Shown: one piece after another, positions 8,320 to 15,899 of the stretch | Position numbering within the stretch: position 1 is the stretch's first letter | How the letters are laid out: the number at the start of each line of letters is the position of its first letter | Assembly (NCBI GenBank): GCA_002438905.1 | Contig: DJSA01000122.1 | Location: 1-18,999, forward strand | Origin: Bacteroidales bacterium UBA6346 | Lineage (GTDB): Bacteria > Bacteroidota > Bacteroidia > Bacteroidales > UBA932 | Reading direction: 5' to 3' | DNA: 18,999 nt | Notes under the pieces: model-generated | What the model was told of the DNA's origin: nothing | Database searches by the model: none | What the model saw: only the letters and a program-made list of their open reading frames with translations | Made by a program: the position numbers and the translations under genes

Positions 8320-9420
8320 ATGAAAAAGATAATTTTGGCACTTGCGGCCGCTGCCGCACTACTCACTGCCTGCGAGGAATTCCAGCCGGTGTTCACGGGG
8401 AAATATCCGGAACCAGAGGCATACACTCCGTTCGACCCATCGACAATCGATGCCGACAAAATCATATCGATAAAGGAACTTGCGGCAAGGTACACTGAAA
8501 AGGCTTCGTCGGAGACGGATCTGACTTTGTTCAGCTGGGTTGTTCCGGATGAACTGTGGATTCACGGGCGTGTCACCACATCCGACAAATACGGCAACTT
8601 CTACAAGTCCTTCTACATTCAGGATGAGCCTGACGGCCCGGGCATAGAGATAAAGGTCGGTCGCACGAGTCTTTACAACGACTACAAGGTGGGACAGGAG
8701 GTCTATGTGAACCTTGACGGGCTTGCTGTCGGGCAATATGGCTTCAAGCTGAAAAGTGGCGTTGAAAAGCAGGGTATGATTCAGGTCGGGCTCAAGGACG
8801 GCGAGAACTATGCCACCACCTATCTTGAAAGCCAGTATATAATTGATCAGCACATCTTTCGCTGCGATGTGAACGACCTCAAGGAGGTCACTCCGCGTGA
8901 AATTTCCAAAGACGACCTGCTCGGCACTGTCGGGACACAGGCCGTGAACGACAATGTTGGGGCTCTTGTGACAGTGAAGGGACTTAAGTATGCGAATGAG
9001 ATTTTCTGTCTCCTTTATATTTCGGGAAATGAGTCCAACAAGAACAATAACAATCGTGTGTTCCTCAGCGACAAGACATGGGGCGTGACCACGTGGGCAA
9101 TGTCCAAGAACAATTTCCTTCACCATCTGACTGAAACCACGGACTGGGACTCGGCCACTACGGGAGACGGACGGCCTATGTCGGAAGTCAAGGAGCAGCT
9201 GAAGAACAATGCCAATTCTTACACCGTGAGCCACTACTTTACCCATTCTTCCGGCACAATCCAGCTCCGCACGAGCGGCTACTCAAAGTTTGCCGACGCT
9301 GAGATTGATCCGGATGTTCTCAGCGGCAAGAAGACTCTGTCAGTGACCGGCATCCTCTCGATGTACGAGAACAGTTTCCAGATTTCAGTGGTAAGCCAGG
9401 ACGATATTAAGGTTGAATAA
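8320..9420 (+). CDS. DUF5689 (OB-fold-like) lipoprotein
   Basis: A 366-residue lipoprotein. ATG 8320 is preferred over 8314 because of the Shine-Dalgarno spacing. The lipobox LTAC gives lipidated Cys18, followed by two Glu, consistent with possible surface export. Residues of about 65-150 have the pattern characteristic of DUF5689: IHGRVTTSDKYGNFYKSFYI, then QDEPDGPGIEIKVG, SLYNDYKVGQEVYVNLDGL and GQYGFKLKSG. The pattern (strands with a GNFYKS turn and a VGQ-V-V-L-GL strand) reads as an OB fold, the class that often binds single-stranded nucleic acids or oligosaccharides. The C-terminal half (about 200-366) contains another KTLSVTGILSMYENSFQIS strand pair typical of OB units. The family's biochemical role is not established to my knowledge. 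Tight coupling to the receptor makes it a candidate ligand-capturing partner standing where SusD would be. It carries no enzyme motif. Confidence 0.82.
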   Translation: MKKIILALAAAAALLTACEEFQPVFTGKYPEPEAYTPFDPSTIDADKIISIKELAARYTEKASSETDLTLFSWVVPDELWIHGRVTTSDKYGNFYKSFYIQDEPDGPGIEIKVGRTSLYNDYKVGQEVYVNLDGLAVGQYGFKLKSGVEKQGMIQVGLKDGENYATTYLESQYIIDQHIFRCDVNDLKEVTPREISKDDLLGTVGTQAVNDNVGALVTVKGLKYANEIFCLLYISGNESNKNNNNRVFLSDKTWGVTTWAMSKNNFLHHLTETTDWDSATTGDGRPMSEVKEQLKNNANSYTVSHYFTHSSGTIQLRTSGYSKFADAEIDPDVLSGKKTLSVTGILSMYENSFQISVVSQDDIKVE

Positions 9421-9432
9421 TTGTCATGACAA
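9421..9432. repeat. 12-bp perfect palindrome just after the DUF5689 stop
   Basis: TTGTCATGACAA is its own reverse complement and starts at the first base after the TAA stop. It could be a protein-binding dyad or the base of a small hairpin. No T-run follows, so it is not a convincing terminator. Confidence 0.35.
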
Positions 9433-9487
9433 GCTATGTTTTCTTGGCAAATTTTCAAGCACATGAGGTCTATTCCCTCGCATTTTG

Positions 9488-9495
9488 TATCTTTG
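9488..9495 (+). promoter_or_regulatory. Candidate -7 promoter box before hipA remnant and peptidase
   Basis: TATCTTTG matches TAnnTTTG exactly. It spans the junction of an 8-bp tandem repeat (TTTGTATC at 9484-9491 and 9492-9499). No good -33 TTTG is found at the expected distance. A dyad AAGATA-G-TATCTT (9507-9519) lies just downstream of the expected start point and could be an old operator. It may once have served the hipA-like gene and may now transcribe the peptidase with a leader of about 220 nt. Confidence 0.35.
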
Positions 9496-9508
9496 TATCA
9501 AGAGATAA

Positions 9509-9714
9509 GATAGTATCTTGAGTGGAGGCTTTTCCATATCTCCTCTCTATCTTCCATTGAAGGATGAACTCTTCATTGCGGGCGAGACTCCGTTTGTTGG
9601 GAACTTCGGAATCTTTGATGACAGCATTCCGGTTGGCTTTCACATATTCCGAAGTCCAGATGTTCTGAAATCATTGACGAGGTCCGTGAGACTATAGAGG
9701 ATATTATAAAATAG
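9509..9714 (+). pseudogene. hipA-like kinase remnant, internally deleted and frameshifted
   Basis: Reading 9509 onward gives DSILSGGFSISPLYLPLKDE and then LFIAGETPFVGNFGIFDDSIP. This matches the conserved N-terminal segment of HipA-family Ser/Thr kinases (FSISP-LPL and FG-F-DSLPDGWG patterns). There is no start codon (TAA directly precedes it) and the frame breaks just where the conserved DGWG should appear. From about 9640 another frame reads IPKSRCSEIIDEVRETIEDI and ends at TAG 9712-9714, resembling the helical C-terminus of the same family. The central kinase core, roughly 200 residues, is missing. The simplest reading is a toxin-antitoxin-type kinase gene that suffered an internal deletion and lost its N-terminus. 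No hipB-like antitoxin gene is visible. The assignment rests on pattern recognition, not alignment. Confidence 0.6.
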
Positions 9715-9721
9715 TTATACA

Positions 9722-11824
9722 ATGAAAAGGACAATTATGATTATGGCTGCTGCTTTGGCTCTGGCCGGGTGTCGGGAGAATCCGTTCCTTGCGGAATGGG
9801 ACACGCCTTATGGGATTCCACCATTTGGGGAAATTAAGGTCGGGGATTATATCCCTGCGATAGAGGAGGGAATACGTCAGCAGAACGAGGAGATTGAGGC
9901 AATCGTGAACTGTGCCGAGGCTCCGACGTTCGAGAATACAATTGCCGCGCTGGATCGTTCAGGGGAACTCCTGGATAAGGTGCAGGGCGTGCTATTTAAC
10001 CTTTCGGAGACTGACGGAACTCCTGAACTGCAGAAGGTTGTGGAGCAGGCGATTCCGATGATTTCGGACCATTCGAGCAACATTTTCCTCAATGGGGCGC
10101 TGTTCGAGAGGGTGCAGAAAGTTTATGCCGATGCAGCCTTTGCTGAGGACAGCGGCTGCCCAGACGGGTGCGGGGTGGCTCTCGGACGTGAGCAGAAGAT
10201 GCTTTCAGACAAGATTTACCGCTCTTTTGTTGTGAATGGTGTGGCTTTGGATTCGCTCGGACAGGACAGGATGAGGCAGATAAACGCGGAACTTGCCGGC
10301 CTTGAGCAGACGTTCGGGACCAATCTTTTGGCAGAGAACAACGCCTTTGCCTCCGAGTTTGGAATAAGCGTCTCCGAGTACGCTGCGACAATGGGCAGCT
10401 GCGCGAACCGTGAACTCCGGGAAAAGATGTTCCGGGCCTATTCTTCGCGCGGGGCAAACGGCGGGGCGACCGACAACCGGCAGCTCATAATGAAGATCTT
10501 GCGTCTCCGTCAGGAAAAGGCGCGCCTTCTCGGCTACGACACACCTGCTGCGTTCATCCTTTCGGACAAGATGGCGGGCGATCCGGAGACGGTGGATTCT
10601 TTTTTGACGACAATAATCACTCCGGCAGTTGCCAAGGCTCGTGAGGAACTCGTTGACTTGCAGGCCGCTATGGACAAGGATGCCGCTGCTGGTTTGGTTT
10701 CCGAAGGAAGCCGGATACAGCCTTGGGATTGGGCATATTACTCGGAGCGTGTGAGAAAGGAGAAGTTCGATCTCGACGAAGAGCAGACACGGCCATATTT
10801 CAAGATGGAGAATGTCCGCGCTGGTGTGTTCGCCACGGCAGCGAAGCTCTATGGAATAAAAATCGAACCGGTTGACGATGCCCCGAAATATCACCCGGAT
10901 GTGGAGGTGTTCAAGGTCACTGACGCCGTGGACGGAAGCCTTCTTGGCATACTCACAACGGACTACTATCCTCGCGGCACGAAGCGCGGAGGAGCGTGGA
11001 TGAACAACATCCGCAACCAGTGGGTCGAGCCTGACGGGACTGACGTGCGGCCGATTATCGTGAATGTGGGCAACTTCAGCAAGCCTTCCGAGGGCAAGCC
11101 GTCGCTGCTCACGATTGACGAGGTGGGCACGATGTTCCACGAGTTCGGACACGCGCTTCACGGGCTGCTGACAAAATGCCACTACAAGAGCGTCAGCGGC
11201 ACCTCAGTTGCGCGCGACTTCGTGGAGCTCCCGTCGCAGATTAACGAGAACTGGGCTTTTCAGCCGGAGGTGCTTGCAACCTACGCATTTCATTACGAAA
11301 CAGGAGAGGTAATCCCTGATGCTCTCGTTGCGAAGATTGTCGCTGCCGGCACTTTCAATCAGGGATTCATGACCACGGAACTCACCGCGGCATCCATTCT
11401 CGATATGAAATGGCACGAACTTGCCTCAGTTTGCGTCCCTGCGGACTCTCCGCTCGCATCTGAGACCGATTGCCCGGACGGTGACGGCAAACTGATTGAC
11501 ATCGTGAAGTTTGAGAAGCAGGTCTGCAAAGAAATGGGCCTGATTGACGAAATCATTCCACGCTACCGTACGTCCTACTTCAACCACATCTTCAACAGCG
11601 GCTACAGCGCCGGCTACTACAGCTACCTCTGGGCCGAGGTCCTCGACAAGGATGCCTTCGAGCTTTTCCGCGAACGCGGCATCTTCGACCCCGCAACGGC
11701 CGCTTCCTTCAAGCACAACATCCTTGAGACCGGCGGCTCCGAAGAACCGATGGTTCTCTACGAGCGCTTTCGAGGCGCGGCTCCGGATCCGAAGTGGCTG
11801 CTGAAAGCGCGAGGGTTGAAATGA
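9722..11824 (+). CDS. dcp: M3-family zinc metallopeptidase lipoprotein (Dcp-like)
   Basis: A 700-residue exported peptidase, about the usual length for M3A enzymes. The signal peptide ends in LAGC with Cys17 as lipid anchor, so it is a membrane lipoprotein facing the periplasm or surface, unlike cytoplasmic oligopeptidase A. The N-terminal sequence NPFLAEWDTPYGIPPFGEIK is typical of peptidyl-dipeptidase Dcp/OpdA family proteins. The zinc site is HEFGH (His473, Glu474, His477) in MFHEFGHALHG, with the third ligand Glu502 in DFVELPSQ. The Tyr/His-rich C-terminal region includes SGYSAGYYSYLWAEV. It probably removes dipeptides from peptide C-termini during peptide scavenging. It starts 7 bases after the hipA-like remnant and converges on gpmI. 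No clear link to the nuclease block is seen beyond a shared theme of macromolecule digestion outside the cytoplasm. The symbol dcp is by family resemblance; substrate preference is unproven. Confidence 0.9.
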   Translation: MKRTIMIMAAALALAGCRENPFLAEWDTPYGIPPFGEIKVGDYIPAIEEGIRQQNEEIEAIVNCAEAPTFENTIAALDRSGELLDKVQGVLFNLSETDGTPELQKVVEQAIPMISDHSSNIFLNGALFERVQKVYADAAFAEDSGCPDGCGVALGREQKMLSDKIYRSFVVNGVALDSLGQDRMRQINAELAGLEQTFGTNLLAENNAFASEFGISVSEYAATMGSCANRELREKMFRAYSSRGANGGATDNRQLIMKILRLRQEKARLLGYDTPAAFILSDKMAGDPETVDSFLTTIITPAVAKAREELVDLQAAMDKDAAAGLVSEGSRIQPWDWAYYSERVRKEKFDLDEEQTRPYFKMENVRAGVFATAAKLYGIKIEPVDDAPKYHPDVEVFKVTDAVDGSLLGILTTDYYPRGTKRGGAWMNNIRNQWVEPDGTDVRPIIVNVGNFSKPSEGKPSLLTIDEVGTMFHEFGHALHGLLTKCHYKSVSGTSVARDFVELPSQINENWAFQPEVLATYAFHYETGEVIPDALVAKIVAAGTFNQGFMTTELTAASILDMKWHELASVCVPADSPLASETDCPDGDGKLIDIVKFEKQVCKEMGLIDEIIPRYRTSYFNHIFNSGYSAGYYSYLWAEVLDKDAFELFRERGIFDPATAASFKHNILETGGSEEPMVLYERFRGAAPDPKWLLKARGLK

Positions 11825-11834
11825 CGGGGCGAAG

Positions 11835-11932
11835 AAAAAGCGGTCTGCGGCGTTGCTCGTCTCGGTGAAACCGCAGCAACCTGATGGTTGTGAGGACTTG
11901 AATTTTACATGCAACGAAGCAGACCGCTTTTT
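11835..11932. terminator. Large structured inverted repeat, probably a bidirectional terminator between convergent genes
   Basis: AAAAAGCGGTCTGC (11835-11848) is perfectly complementary to 11919-11932. After a GG/AA mismatch, CGTTGC (11851-11856) pairs with GCAACG (11911-11916). In each direction the stem ends in five T, fitting intrinsic termination of both dcp and gpmI. The right arm overlaps the gpmI stop codon. Unusually, the 54-base centre is itself structured: CGGT-gaa-ACCG (11863-11873) and CAACC-tgat-GGTTG (11877-11890). That makes it a multibranched element rather than a simple hairpin. A small non-autonomous repeat element is an alternative. Confidence 0.65.
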
Positions 11933-13454
11933 AGATAAGCGCACATCCTGTCATTGCCTCAGGCTGCGGAATCCCCATCAGCTTCAGTATCGTCGGCGCG
12001 ACATCGGCAAGTCGTCCGTCCTTCGCGGTCTTCACCTCGTCGCCGGCGTTGATGACGATGAACTGCACGGTGTTGAGGGAATGGGCGGTGTTCGGCGTGC
12101 CATCGGCATTGACTGCATGGTCAGCGTTTCCGTGGTCTGCTGTGAGAAGAATCGCATAGTCCTGTGCCACAGCGGCTTCCACGACGCGTTTAACGCACTG
12201 GTCAATCTTTGCCACGGCCCGGCAGATGGATGTGAACACTCCCGTATGGCCCACCATATCGCCGTTAGCGAAGTTGAGGATAATCATGTCTTCCTTGCCG
12301 GTGTTAATGGCATCGACGAGCTTGTCGGTGACTTCCGGAGCGCTCATCTCCGGCAGCAGGTCGTAGGTCGGAACCTTCGGGGAATTCACAAGGATTCTGT
12401 CCTCGTTCTCGAACTGTGCCTCGCGTCCTCCGTTGAAGAAGAAGGTCACATGGGCGTATTTCTCCGTCTCCGCGATGCGCAGCTGCCTCTTTCCGGCCTT
12501 TGCCACTGTCTCTCCGAGGGTGTCGGTGACGTTCTCCTTCGGGAAGAGGATGTGGACTCCGGTGAATGAGGAGTCGTAAGGAGTCATGCAGCAGTAGTAG
12601 AGCGGAAGCGTGTGCATTCCATGTTCCGGCATGTCGGTCTGGGTGAGTGCTGCCGTGATTTCGCGCGCGCGGTCATTGCGGAAGTTGAAGAAGATGACCG
12701 CGTCCCCCGCCTCAATCTTGCCGAGGGGGTTGCCGGAAGCGTCGGTGATGACCGTAGGCTTTATGAACTCGTCGGTAATGTCCTCGTTGTAGGAAGCCTC
12801 AATCGCCTCGGTTGCGGATGTGGCCTTGATACCCTCTCCGTTCACGAGCATGTCGTAGGCAGCCTTCACGCGGTCCCATCTCTTGTCCCTGTCCATCGCG
12901 TAGAACCTTCCGCAGACGCTTGCCACCTTTCCGCAGGTCTTTGCCATTTCGCCCTCAAGTTCCTCAACGAAGCCCTTTCCGCTGTGCGGGTCGCAGTCGC
13001 GCCCGTCCATGAAACAGTGCACGAACACGTCCTTCAGACCGTATGACTTTGCTACGGAAAGAAACTCATAGACGTGTTCCTGTGACGAGTGCACGCCTCC
13101 CTTTGACATCAGGCCCATAAGGTGAAGCTTCTTCCCTGTCTTCGCAACATAGTCGTAGGCTGCCTTGATTTCAGGGTTTTCGAGCAGTTTGTGCTCGCGG
13201 CAGGCCATGTTGATTTTCACAAGATCCTGATAGACAACCCTTCCGGCACCGAGGTTGAGATGACCCACCTCAGAGTTTCCCATCTGTCCCTCTGGAAGTC
13301 CCACAGCCTCTCCGCAGGCCTGGAGATGCGAGAACGGATATTTTGCGCGGAGCGAGTCGATGTAAGGCGCTCCCTGAGTGTAGATTGCGTTTGTCCAGTC
13401 ATGCTTGCCCTCGCCCCAACCGTCGAGGATCATAAGAAGTACTTTCTTGCTCAT
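11931..13454 (-). CDS. gpmI: 2,3-bisphosphoglycerate-independent phosphoglycerate mutase
   Basis: A 507-residue cytoplasmic glycolytic enzyme, the usual length for this family. It interconverts 3- and 2-phosphoglycerate through a phosphoserine intermediate and uses two Mn ions. The start is placed at the ATG complementary to 13452-13454, giving MSKKVLLMILDGWGEG. The upstream ATG at 13487 would add 11 non-conserved residues derived from an AT-rich leader. The metal-binding LDGWG (Asp11) and the catalytic serine loop GQMGNSEVGHLNLGAGR (Ser61) are present, as are FFNFRNDRAREI and the C-terminal metal motif LLTADHGNADHA. The gene reads opposite to its neighbours: it diverges from rnr over a 129-base gap with overlapping promoter boxes and converges on the peptidase gene, sharing a bidirectional terminator. 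No damage or unusual features are seen. Confidence 0.96.
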   Translation of the reverse strand: MSKKVLLMILDGWGEGKHDWTNAIYTQGAPYIDSLRAKYPFSHLQACGEAVGLPEGQMGNSEVGHLNLGAGRVVYQDLVKINMACREHKLLENPEIKAAYDYVAKTGKKLHLMGLMSKGGVHSSQEHVYEFLSVAKSYGLKDVFVHCFMDGRDCDPHSGKGFVEELEGEMAKTCGKVASVCGRFYAMDRDKRWDRVKAAYDMLVNGEGIKATSATEAIEASYNEDITDEFIKPTVITDASGNPLGKIEAGDAVIFFNFRNDRAREITAALTQTDMPEHGMHTLPLYYCCMTPYDSSFTGVHILFPKENVTDTLGETVAKAGKRQLRIAETEKYAHVTFFFNGGREAQFENEDRILVNSPKVPTYDLLPEMSAPEVTDKLVDAINTGKEDMIILNFANGDMVGHTGVFTSICRAVAKIDQCVKRVVEAAVAQDYAILLTADHGNADHAVNADGTPNTAHSLNTVQFIVINAGDEVKTAKDGRLADVAPTILKLMGIPQPEAMTGCALI

Positions 13455-13555
13455 ATTGTTTTGTTTTATTGTCAAATTCTGATTCATTTTCCCTCCATTT
13501 CGGACGAAGCGGGAAATCTTTGTGCATATAAATATGCCAAGTCCTTTATTTTATC

Positions 13556-13563
13556 TAAATTTG
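13556..13563 (+). promoter_or_regulatory. Candidate -7 promoter box for rnr
   Basis: TAAATTTG matches TAnnTTTG exactly and lies 20 bases before the rnr ATG, implying a very short leader. No clear -33 TTTG is found 19-21 bases upstream. It lies 5 bases from the oppositely oriented gpmI -7 box. Confidence 0.45.
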
Positions 13564-13568
13564 TGCCG

Positions 13569-13600
13569 CAAAGATAATAAAATATGTCAAGGAAAAGAAA
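13569..13600 (-). promoter_or_regulatory. Candidate promoter for gpmI
   Basis: On the minus strand TATCTTTG (complement of 13569-13576) matches the -7 consensus exactly. TTTC (complement of 13597-13600) lies 20 bases upstream as a near-match to the -33 TTTG. The -33 element falls within the first codons of rnr. The leader to the gpmI ATG would be about 110 nt. Confidence 0.45.
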
Positions 13601-15863
13601 GTTCGGTGCGCGGAAGGTCCGCGAGAAGAGGCAGATTCCCGTGTTGGAGGGAACAGTGCAGATGACGCGGGAAGGATATGCCTTCATAATTGTTGACGGA
13701 GAGGAAGATGACGTCTATGTGAGGGCGTCGAAGATAGGGGGTGCGCTCCATGGAGACCGCGTGAAGGTTGCAGTGACCCGCGAGAAGACGGAAAAGTCGA
13801 GGAGAGAGGGATATGTGGTTGAGATCGTTGAGAGGTCGAAGCGTCCGTTCGTCGGGATCCTGCATATATTTGACGGACAAGCGTGGGTGTTGATGCAGAG
13901 CCGGACAATGCCTTATGATATTGTCGTGTCGGACCTTGACAGGCATCCGGACGCGGAGACGGGAATGAAGGTCGCCGCAGTCGTTGATTTCTGGAAGAAG
14001 GGGGACACCTGCCCTACGGGACATATAGTTGACGTGCTGGGAATGCCCGGCGAGAACGAGACCGAAATGCACGCGATTCTCTCAGAGTTCGGCCTCCCGT
14101 ATCGGTTCGAGCCTGAGGTGGAGAATGCCGCTGACAAGATTTCGGAGAAGATTCCGGCAGGGGAGTGGAAGCTTCGCCGCGACTTCACCAAGACGCTGAC
14201 TTTCACCATTGACCCCGCGGACGCCAAGGACTTCGACGACGCCTTGTCATTCAAGAAGTTGGATAACGGGAACTATGAAGTCGGGGTTCATATTGCGGAT
14301 GTGACCTATTATGTGCAGCCCGGCTCCATCGTTGACGATGAGGCGCGCACTCGCGGAACTTCCGTCTATCTGGTTGACAGGACCGTGCCGATGCTTCCTG
14401 AAAAACTCTGCAACAAGCTCTGCTCCCTTCGTCCGCACGAGCGCAAACTCACCTTCTCAGCCGTGTTCGAGATTACTCCTCTCGGCCGCGTGGTCACGAG
14501 GTGGTTCGGCCGCACGATAATCGACTCCGACTACCGCTTTGCCTACGAGGGTGCACAGACCATAATCGAAAAGGGAAAGGTTGTCAAGGGTTATGAAACC
14601 TCGGTTGACGGCGTGACGACCGTCGTTCCGGAGGAAGTGCAGGAGGCCGTGCTCATTCTGAACAAATTGGCCGCGAAGTTCCGCAAGAAACGTTTCGCAG
14701 CAGGTGCAATCAGTTTTGAGCGTCCGGAAATGAAGGTGCAGGTCGATGAGACCGGAAAGCCTGTCGGGGTTTATCAGAAGATTTCCAAGGAGGCCAACTG
14801 GCTCATAGAGGAGTTCATGCTCCTCGCCAACCGCTGCGTGGCTGAGTTCGTGGCGACCGGGGCGAACCTCGACAAGGACGGCTATGCCGTGGTCGGAAAG
14901 GCTCCGGCAAAGGGCTGGAAGGAGGAAAAGACCTTCGTCTATCGTGTTCACGATGAGCCGGACATGGCAAAGGTTGACAACCTCCGCGGATTCGTGGGCA
15001 ATTTCGGCTACACTCTCGGCAAGGTCGCCGACGGCAAGGAGTTCTCTCGCGAGCTGAACGGGCTCTTCAACGCCGCCAAGGACAAGCCTGAGTTCAACGC
15101 TATCGAACTTCTGTCTCTGAGAACAATGGCGAAGGCCCGCTACGACGTGAACAACATCGGTCACTACGGCCTTGCGTTTACATACTACACCCATTTTACC
15201 TCGCCTATCCGCCGCTACCCTGACATGATGGTGCACCGCCTCCTCGCGAACTACCTCGCCGGCGGAAAGAGCGCCGACCGCGAGACCTACGAGACCGCCT
15301 GCAAGTATGCCTCCCAGCGTGAGGTGGTTGCGGCCGAGGCCGAGCGGGCGAGCATCAAGTACAAGCTTGTCGAGTTCATGCAGGATAAGGTCGGGAACGA
15401 GTTCGATGGCCATATCTCGGGCCTCACGGAGTGGGGAATGTATGTCGAGATTGAGCCGACCAAGATTGAGGGAATGGTTGCCCTGCGTGACATCCGCTCG
15501 GATTTCTTCGAGTTTGACGACGAGCACTACACTCTTGTCGGACGCCGCACGCACAAGGTCTATAATCTCGGCGATGCCGTCCGCATTCGCGTAAAGAAGG
15601 CCAACCAGGACCAGTGCCTGCTCGACTACGAGCTCGTGGAGCCGGATGCACCCGAGCGCACCTCACGCGAGCAGGGAGATTCCCGCCAAGGCGAGGGCAG
15701 AGGTGGTTCACGGCGAGGGAAACCGCGTTCCGGTGAGGGAAGAAAAGATACCAGGAAAGAGGGCGCCCGCTCCGGTCATTCCGGAAACCGCCGCGGCAAA
15801 CGTTCCGAACACGCCCAAAAACATCGCGAGGGCAAATCCAGCAATGGCGGCAAAAAATTATAG
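13584..15863 (+). CDS. rnr: Ribonuclease R (RNB-family 3'-5' exoribonuclease)
   Basis: A 759-residue cytoplasmic exoribonuclease that degrades structured RNA and acts in RNA turnover and quality control. Residues of about 18-65 form a cold-shock-like OB domain (LEGTVQMTREGYAFI, then DDVYVRASKIGGALHGDRV). The catalytic RNB domain carries IDPADAKDFDDA with Asp210, Asp216, Asp218 and Asp219 as the metal-binding set, followed by VGVHIADVTYYV and a late HYTHFTSPIRRYPD-type motif in the segment YYTHFTSPIRRYPDMMVHR. Residues of about 602-690 form the S1 RNA-binding domain (GHISGLTEWGMYVEI). The last 70 or so residues are a disordered, Arg/Gly/Lys-rich tail typical of RNase R rather than RNase II. 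The ATG at 13584 follows an A-rich leader. This is a housekeeping gene, and its proximity to the secreted nuclease block is probably coincidental. Confidence 0.96.
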   Translation: MSRKRKFGARKVREKRQIPVLEGTVQMTREGYAFIIVDGEEDDVYVRASKIGGALHGDRVKVAVTREKTEKSRREGYVVEIVERSKRPFVGILHIFDGQAWVLMQSRTMPYDIVVSDLDRHPDAETGMKVAAVVDFWKKGDTCPTGHIVDVLGMPGENETEMHAILSEFGLPYRFEPEVENAADKISEKIPAGEWKLRRDFTKTLTFTIDPADAKDFDDALSFKKLDNGNYEVGVHIADVTYYVQPGSIVDDEARTRGTSVYLVDRTVPMLPEKLCNKLCSLRPHERKLTFSAVFEITPLGRVVTRWFGRTIIDSDYRFAYEGAQTIIEKGKVVKGYETSVDGVTTVVPEEVQEAVLILNKLAAKFRKKRFAAGAISFERPEMKVQVDETGKPVGVYQKISKEANWLIEEFMLLANRCVAEFVATGANLDKDGYAVVGKAPAKGWKEEKTFVYRVHDEPDMAKVDNLRGFVGNFGYTLGKVADGKEFSRELNGLFNAAKDKPEFNAIELLSLRTMAKARYDVNNIGHYGLAFTYYTHFTSPIRRYPDMMVHRLLANYLAGGKSADRETYETACKYASQREVVAAEAERASIKYKLVEFMQDKVGNEFDGHISGLTEWGMYVEIEPTKIEGMVALRDIRSDFFEFDDEHYTLVGRRTHKVYNLGDAVRIRVKKANQDQCLLDYELVEPDAPERTSREQGDSRQGEGRGGSRRGKPRSGEGRKDTRKEGARSGHSGNRRGKRSEHAQKHREGKSSNGGKKL

Positions 15864-15866
15864 CAC

Positions 15867-15874
15867 TACATTTG
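15867..15874 (+). promoter_or_regulatory. Candidate -7 promoter box for the 15900-18922 pair
   Basis: TACATTTG matches TAnnTTTG exactly and begins 3 bases after the rnr stop codon, 25 bases before the ATG at 15900. No convincing -33 TTTG is found at the right distance (it would lie in the rnr 3' end). It suggests the following two genes can be expressed independently of rnr. Confidence 0.42.
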
Positions 15875-15899
15875 AAGTATAATCCTAAAATATGCGTTT

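Noticed and set aside
8359..9246. 295-codon minus-strand open frame opposite the DUF5689 gene
   Set aside because: It is a shadow of the plus-strand gene, which has a lipobox, a Shine-Dalgarno and a family pattern.
10205..11182. 325-codon minus-strand open frame opposite the M3 peptidase
   Set aside because: It is antisense to the intact peptidase including the HEFGH site, with no promoter or leader of its own.
11853..12569. 238-codon plus-strand open frame opposite gpmI
   Set aside because: It starts inside the bidirectional terminator and runs antisense to the conserved C-terminal half of gpmI.
14457..15554. 365-codon minus-strand open frame opposite rnr
   Set aside because: It is fully antisense to the conserved RNB and S1 coding sequence, has no recognisable motif or signal, and is explained by the codon bias of rnr.
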